From an uncultured bacterium (GTDB lineage: Bacteria; Patescibacteriota; Minisyncoccia; Phycocordibacterales; UBA9973), in the NCBI GenBank assembly GCA_903869975.1, contig CAIQBF010000067.1, positions 1 through 7,453 on the forward strand: a stretch of 7,453 nt of DNA, in the 5' to 3' direction. The number at the start of each line of letters is the position of its first letter. Position 1 is the stretch's first letter. This document shows positions 4,482-7,453 of this stretch, in pieces. The translations under genes and the position numbers were made by a program. The notes below the pieces were generated by a model, which made no database searches, had not been told where the DNA came from, and saw only the letters and a list, made by a program, of their open reading frames with translations.

Positions 4482-7453
4482 ATGGCTACAAAACCTACAC
4501 CTATGAAAAAGAACACGATCAAAAAATTCAAGAAAATCCTGGTACTCGGATCTGGTGCCCTTAAGATTGGCGAGGCGGGTGAGTTCGACTACTCGGGCTC
4601 TCAGGCTATCAAGGCGCTGAAAGAAGAGGGAATCAAGACTGTCCTCATCAATCCGAACATTGCGACATTTCAAACATCGAAAGAGCTTGCCGATGAGGTG
4701 TACTTCCTGCCGGTGAATACGTACTTCGTAGAGAAGGTTATCGCGAAGGAACGCCCTGATGGCATCATGCTTTCGTTCGGGGGGCAGACGGCACTCAACT
4801 GTGGACTCGCGTTACGCGCGGAAGGAATTTTGGAGAAGTACGACGTTGAAGTTCTCGGATCTCCGGTAGACTCTATCGAGCTCACGGAAGACCGTCAGCT
4901 CTTTGCTGATCATCTTCGTGCTCTCGGCATTCCAACGGCACCAAGTGGTGCAGCGACGAATCTCGAAGATGCAATGCGTATCGGTCATGAGATCGGATTC
5001 CCGCTCATGGTTCGCGCAGCGTTCGCACTCGGTGGACAGAAGTCAGGCGTTGCGTATAACGACAGCGACCTCAAGGAAATCGTCGAAGGTGCGCTTGCTA
5101 TCGCACCGCAGGTGCTCGTCGAGAAATATCTCCATCATTTCAAAGAGATCGAATATGAAGTCGTACGCGATCGTTTCAATAATACGATCACGGTCTGTAA
5201 CATGGAAAACTTCGATCCGCTCGGTATTCATACCGGTGACTCGATCGTGATCGCGCCAAGCCAGACACTCAACAACCACGAGTACCACGGCCTTCGCGAA
5301 GCTTCTATAAAGATCGTGCAGAGTCTCAAGATCGTGGGTGAGTGTAATGTGCAGTATGCGCTCAATCCAAATCCAAAAGAAGGCGAGCTCGATTACTTCG
5401 TGATCGAAGTAAATGCACGCCTCTCGCGCTCAAGCGCCCTCGCATCGAAAGCGACCGGATATCCGCTCGCGTACGTTGCTGCCAAGCTTGCACTCGGATA
5501 TAGCTTGCTCGAGATCAAGAACCGCATCACGCAGGTCACGTCGAGCATGTTCGAGCCTGCGCTTGATTACGTGGTCGTAAAGATGCCGCGCTGGGATCTT
5601 GAGAAATTCAAAGGCGCTGAGGAGAAAATCGGCAGCGCTATGAAATCGGTGGGTGAGGTTATGGCTATCGGTCGTACGTTTGAGGAGGCACTCCAAAAAG
5701 CTGTCCGTATGCAGTCAGGACTCATTGAGAGTATTAGCGACAATAGCTTCAAGAACGACGCTGAACGCGAGCATTTCCTGAAAGTTCCGACACCGAAGCG
5801 CCTCTTTGCTATTGCTGAATCTATGAAGCTCGGTGTGTCTGTCGATGAAGTGCATAAGCTCACCGGCGTCGACAAGTGGTTCCTCTACCGTGTGGAAGCT
5901 ATTGTTCGCGCCGAGAACGATTTCTCTGTGAATCCAAAAATGGACAAGGAGGTCGTGCGTTCGCTCAAAGAACTCGGCTTCTCCGATAAAAAGATCGGGC
6001 AGCTTTCTGGTAAAACAGAATTTGAAATCCGCAAGACTCGCAAGAAATTCAACATCCGTCCATCGGTGTTCCAGATCGATACGCTGGCAGGAGAAGTCCC
6101 AGTCAAGACCAACTACCTCTATCTCACGTACCACGGTGCGCATGACGATGTAAAGCCGCTCGGCGCAAATGCGATTATGGTGCTCGGCTCAGGACCGTAC
6201 CATATCGGCTCGTCGGTTGAATTCGATTGGTCGAGCGTAAACGCTGCGCTCGCGCTCAAGAAGCACAAGAAGCAGTCTATTGTGGTGAACTGTAACCCGG
6301 AGACTGTTTCGACCGACTACGACATGAGTGATCGCTTGTATTTCGAGAACCTCTCTTTTGAGACAGTCGCTGACATTTACGAATTCGAGAAAGCAGGAGG
6401 ATTGACGGTGTCGGTCGGCGGACAGCGTCCGAACAACCTCGCGCAGAAACTTTCGCGCGAAGGATTCACTATTCTCGGCACGAGCGCGGCAAACATCGAT
6501 CGCGCTGAAGACCGCAACAAGTTTAGCGCTCTTCTCGACAAGCTTGGCGTCGCCCAGCCAGAGTGGCAGAGCTTTACGAGCATGGTGGATGCGGAGAAAT
6601 TCGCAGCCAAGGAAGGCTTCCCAGTGCTCGTTCGCCCATCCTACGTGCTCTCCGGCAGCGCCATGCGCGTGTGCTACACCATGGAACAGCTCGACAGCTT
6701 CGTTACCAAGGCGGCCGTACTCTCGCCTGAATATCCAGTCACGATTTCGAAGTATGTCGAGAACGCGAAAGAGCTTGAGTTTGATGCCGTCGCACAGAAC
6801 GGTGAGATCATGATATTCGGCATCAGCGAGCACGTGGAGAATGCCGGTGTTCACTCAGGTGATGCGACTATCGTATATCCGACCCAGCGCGTGTACGCCT
6901 CGACAGAATTTCAGCTTCGCGAAATTTCAAAGAAGATTTCAAAAGAGCTCAATATTACCGGTCCGTTCAATATCCAGTTTTTGGTCAAGGACAATCGACC
7001 GATGGTTATCGAGGTCAACGTCCGTGCAAGCCGCACGCTGCCGCTCCTTTCAAAAGCTATGGATGCGAATTTCCCTGAGATGGCCGTTGATGCATTCCTC
7101 GGAAAAGCAAAGCCGCACACGTTTGTGTACCCAAAAAGCGTTGTCGTGAAGAGTCCGCAGTTTTCCTTCTCTCGCTTGCTTGGTGCTGATCCAGTGCTTC
7201 GCGTTGAGATGTCTTCCACTGGAGAGGTTGCGTGTTTCGGTCGCGATTATGACGAGGCTCTGCTCAAGTCTATCGTGAGCGCAAACCCGAGCTTCGACTT
7301 CGCCAAGAAGTCCGTACTTCTTTCACTTGGTGGCACGATCAACAAAGTAAAATTCATGGAAGCCGCACGGGAACTCGCGGCACTTGAGTATGAGATTTAT
7401 GCGACAGACACGACTGCTGAATTCTTCCAGAAAGAGGGAATTGCCTGCACGAC
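4482..7453 (+). CDS. carB: Carbamoyl phosphate synthase, large subunit (3' truncated by window edge)
   Basis: Uses two ATP, bicarbonate and CarA-derived ammonia to make carbamoyl phosphate. The window encodes 990 residues without a stop; the family is about 1,060-1,080 aa, so some 70-90 residues lie beyond the edge. The N-terminal carboxyphosphate half (about 15-415) has LGSGALKIGEAGEFDYSGSQ (22-41), FGGQTALNCG (99-108), TEDRQLF, the ATP loop at 183-189, and EVNARLSRSSALASKATGYP with metal-binding Glu309 and Asn311. An oligomerisation domain follows (about 416-555). The C-terminal carbamate-kinase half (about 556-935) has LGSGPYHIGSSVEFDW (568-583), NCNPETVSTDYD, RPSYVLSGSAM (718-728) and Glu844/Asn846. 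The MGS-like allosteric domain begins near 940 and is cut. The sequence resembles eukaryotic CAD/CPS1 CPSase over both halves. ATG 4503 (M8) is an alternative start. No SD is evident; the start is 3 nt after the carA stop, suggesting coupling. Confidence 0.97.
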   Translation, partial: MATKPTPMKKNTIKKFKKILVLGSGALKIGEAGEFDYSGSQAIKALKEEGIKTVLINPNIATFQTSKELADEVYFLPVNTYFVEKVIAKERPDGIMLSFGGQTALNCGLALRAEGILEKYDVEVLGSPVDSIELTEDRQLFADHLRALGIPTAPSGAATNLEDAMRIGHEIGFPLMVRAAFALGGQKSGVAYNDSDLKEIVEGALAIAPQVLVEKYLHHFKEIEYEVVRDRFNNTITVCNMENFDPLGIHTGDSIVIAPSQTLNNHEYHGLREASIKIVQSLKIVGECNVQYALNPNPKEGELDYFVIEVNARLSRSSALASKATGYPLAYVAAKLALGYSLLEIKNRITQVTSSMFEPALDYVVVKMPRWDLEKFKGAEEKIGSAMKSVGEVMAIGRTFEEALQKAVRMQSGLIESISDNSFKNDAEREHFLKVPTPKRLFAIAESMKLGVSVDEVHKLTGVDKWFLYRVEAIVRAENDFSVNPKMDKEVVRSLKELGFSDKKIGQLSGKTEFEIRKTRKKFNIRPSVFQIDTLAGEVPVKTNYLYLTYHGAHDDVKPLGANAIMVLGSGPYHIGSSVEFDWSSVNAALALKKHKKQSIVVNCNPETVSTDYDMSDRLYFENLSFETVADIYEFEKAGGLTVSVGGQRPNNLAQKLSREGFTILGTSAANIDRAEDRNKFSALLDKLGVAQPEWQSFTSMVDAEKFAAKEGFPVLVRPSYVLSGSAMRVCYTMEQLDSFVTKAAVLSPEYPVTISKYVENAKELEFDAVAQNGEIMIFGISEHVENAGVHSGDATIVYPTQRVYASTEFQLREISKKISKELNITGPFNIQFLVKDNRPMVIEVNVRASRTLPLLSKAMDANFPEMAVDAFLGKAKPHTFVYPKSVVVKSPQFSFSRLLGADPVLRVEMSSTGEVACFGRDYDEALLKSIVSANPSFDFAKKSVLLSLGGTINKVKFMEAARELAALEYEIYATDTTAEFFQKEGIACT

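Noticed and set aside
4059..4673. Antisense open frame across the carA-carB junction (204 codons)
   Set aside because: It is opposite two well-conserved genes and has no domain, SD or promoter support.
6189..6854. Antisense open frame opposite carB (221 codons)
   Set aside because: It is opposite the conserved second ATP-grasp half of CarB, its translation matches nothing recognisable, and smaller antisense frames overlap it in other phases.
1..7453. Mobile element, CRISPR array, toxin-antitoxin, defence or other novel multi-gene system
   Set aside because: All sequence outside the 174-nt leader gap is accounted for by five conserved metabolic genes. No direct-repeat arrays, transposase motifs, tRNA/rRNA signatures or unexplained genes were seen.
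485..7453. Recoded TGA (as in Gracilibacteria or Absconditabacteria)
   Set aside because: No in-frame TGA interrupts the conserved genes, all four visible gene stops are TAA, and glycines are encoded by GGN.

Overview
This window carries housekeeping metabolism on the plus strand only. It has two gene blocks separated by one short regulatory gap. Block 1 (1-2011) is the 3' end of enolase (eno) followed 16 nt later by cofactor-independent phosphoglycerate mutase (gpmI). These enzymes run consecutive steps of lower glycolysis (3-phosphoglycerate to 2-phosphoglycerate to phosphoenolpyruvate). Block 2 (2186-7453) is a tightly packed pyrimidine operon: dihydroorotase (pyrC), the carbamoyl phosphate synthase small subunit (carA), and the large subunit (carB), which runs off the right edge. 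pyrC and carA overlap by 20 nt, and carA and carB are 3 nt apart.

The 174-nt gap between the blocks (2012-2185) is the most informative part. It holds a good sigma70-type promoter (TTGACA, 17 bp, TATCCT with an extended -10 TG), then a 12-nt perfect palindrome, then an intrinsic terminator hairpin with a T-tract, then a Shine-Dalgarno-like GGGGAAG ahead of pyrC. Because the terminator lies between the promoter and pyrC, it looks like a transcription attenuator for the pyrimidine operon. It could also end eno-gpmI transcription. A 39-codon open frame starts about 9 nt after the predicted transcription start, crosses the whole hairpin and stops 8 nt inside the pyrC start. That recalls the logic of the E. 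coli pyrBI leader, although the mechanism here is inference.

The organism is a bacterium using the standard code: every gene end seen is TAA and no in-frame TGA interrupts the conserved reading frames. GC is roughly 50% by eye. CarA and CarB read like the subfamily known from eukaryotic CAD/CPS1 and some bacteria (for example Bacteroidetes), rather than the E. coli type. Most starts lack a recognisable Shine-Dalgarno. Compact gene packing, mostly SD-less starts and slightly short proteins would fit a Patescibacteria/CPR (for example Parcubacteria-like) genome, but this is a guess from style and not a demonstrated assignment.

No mobile element, CRISPR array, RNA gene or unknown multi-gene system was found. 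The genes are ordinary core enzymes, and the leader region before pyrC is the part most worth a second look.
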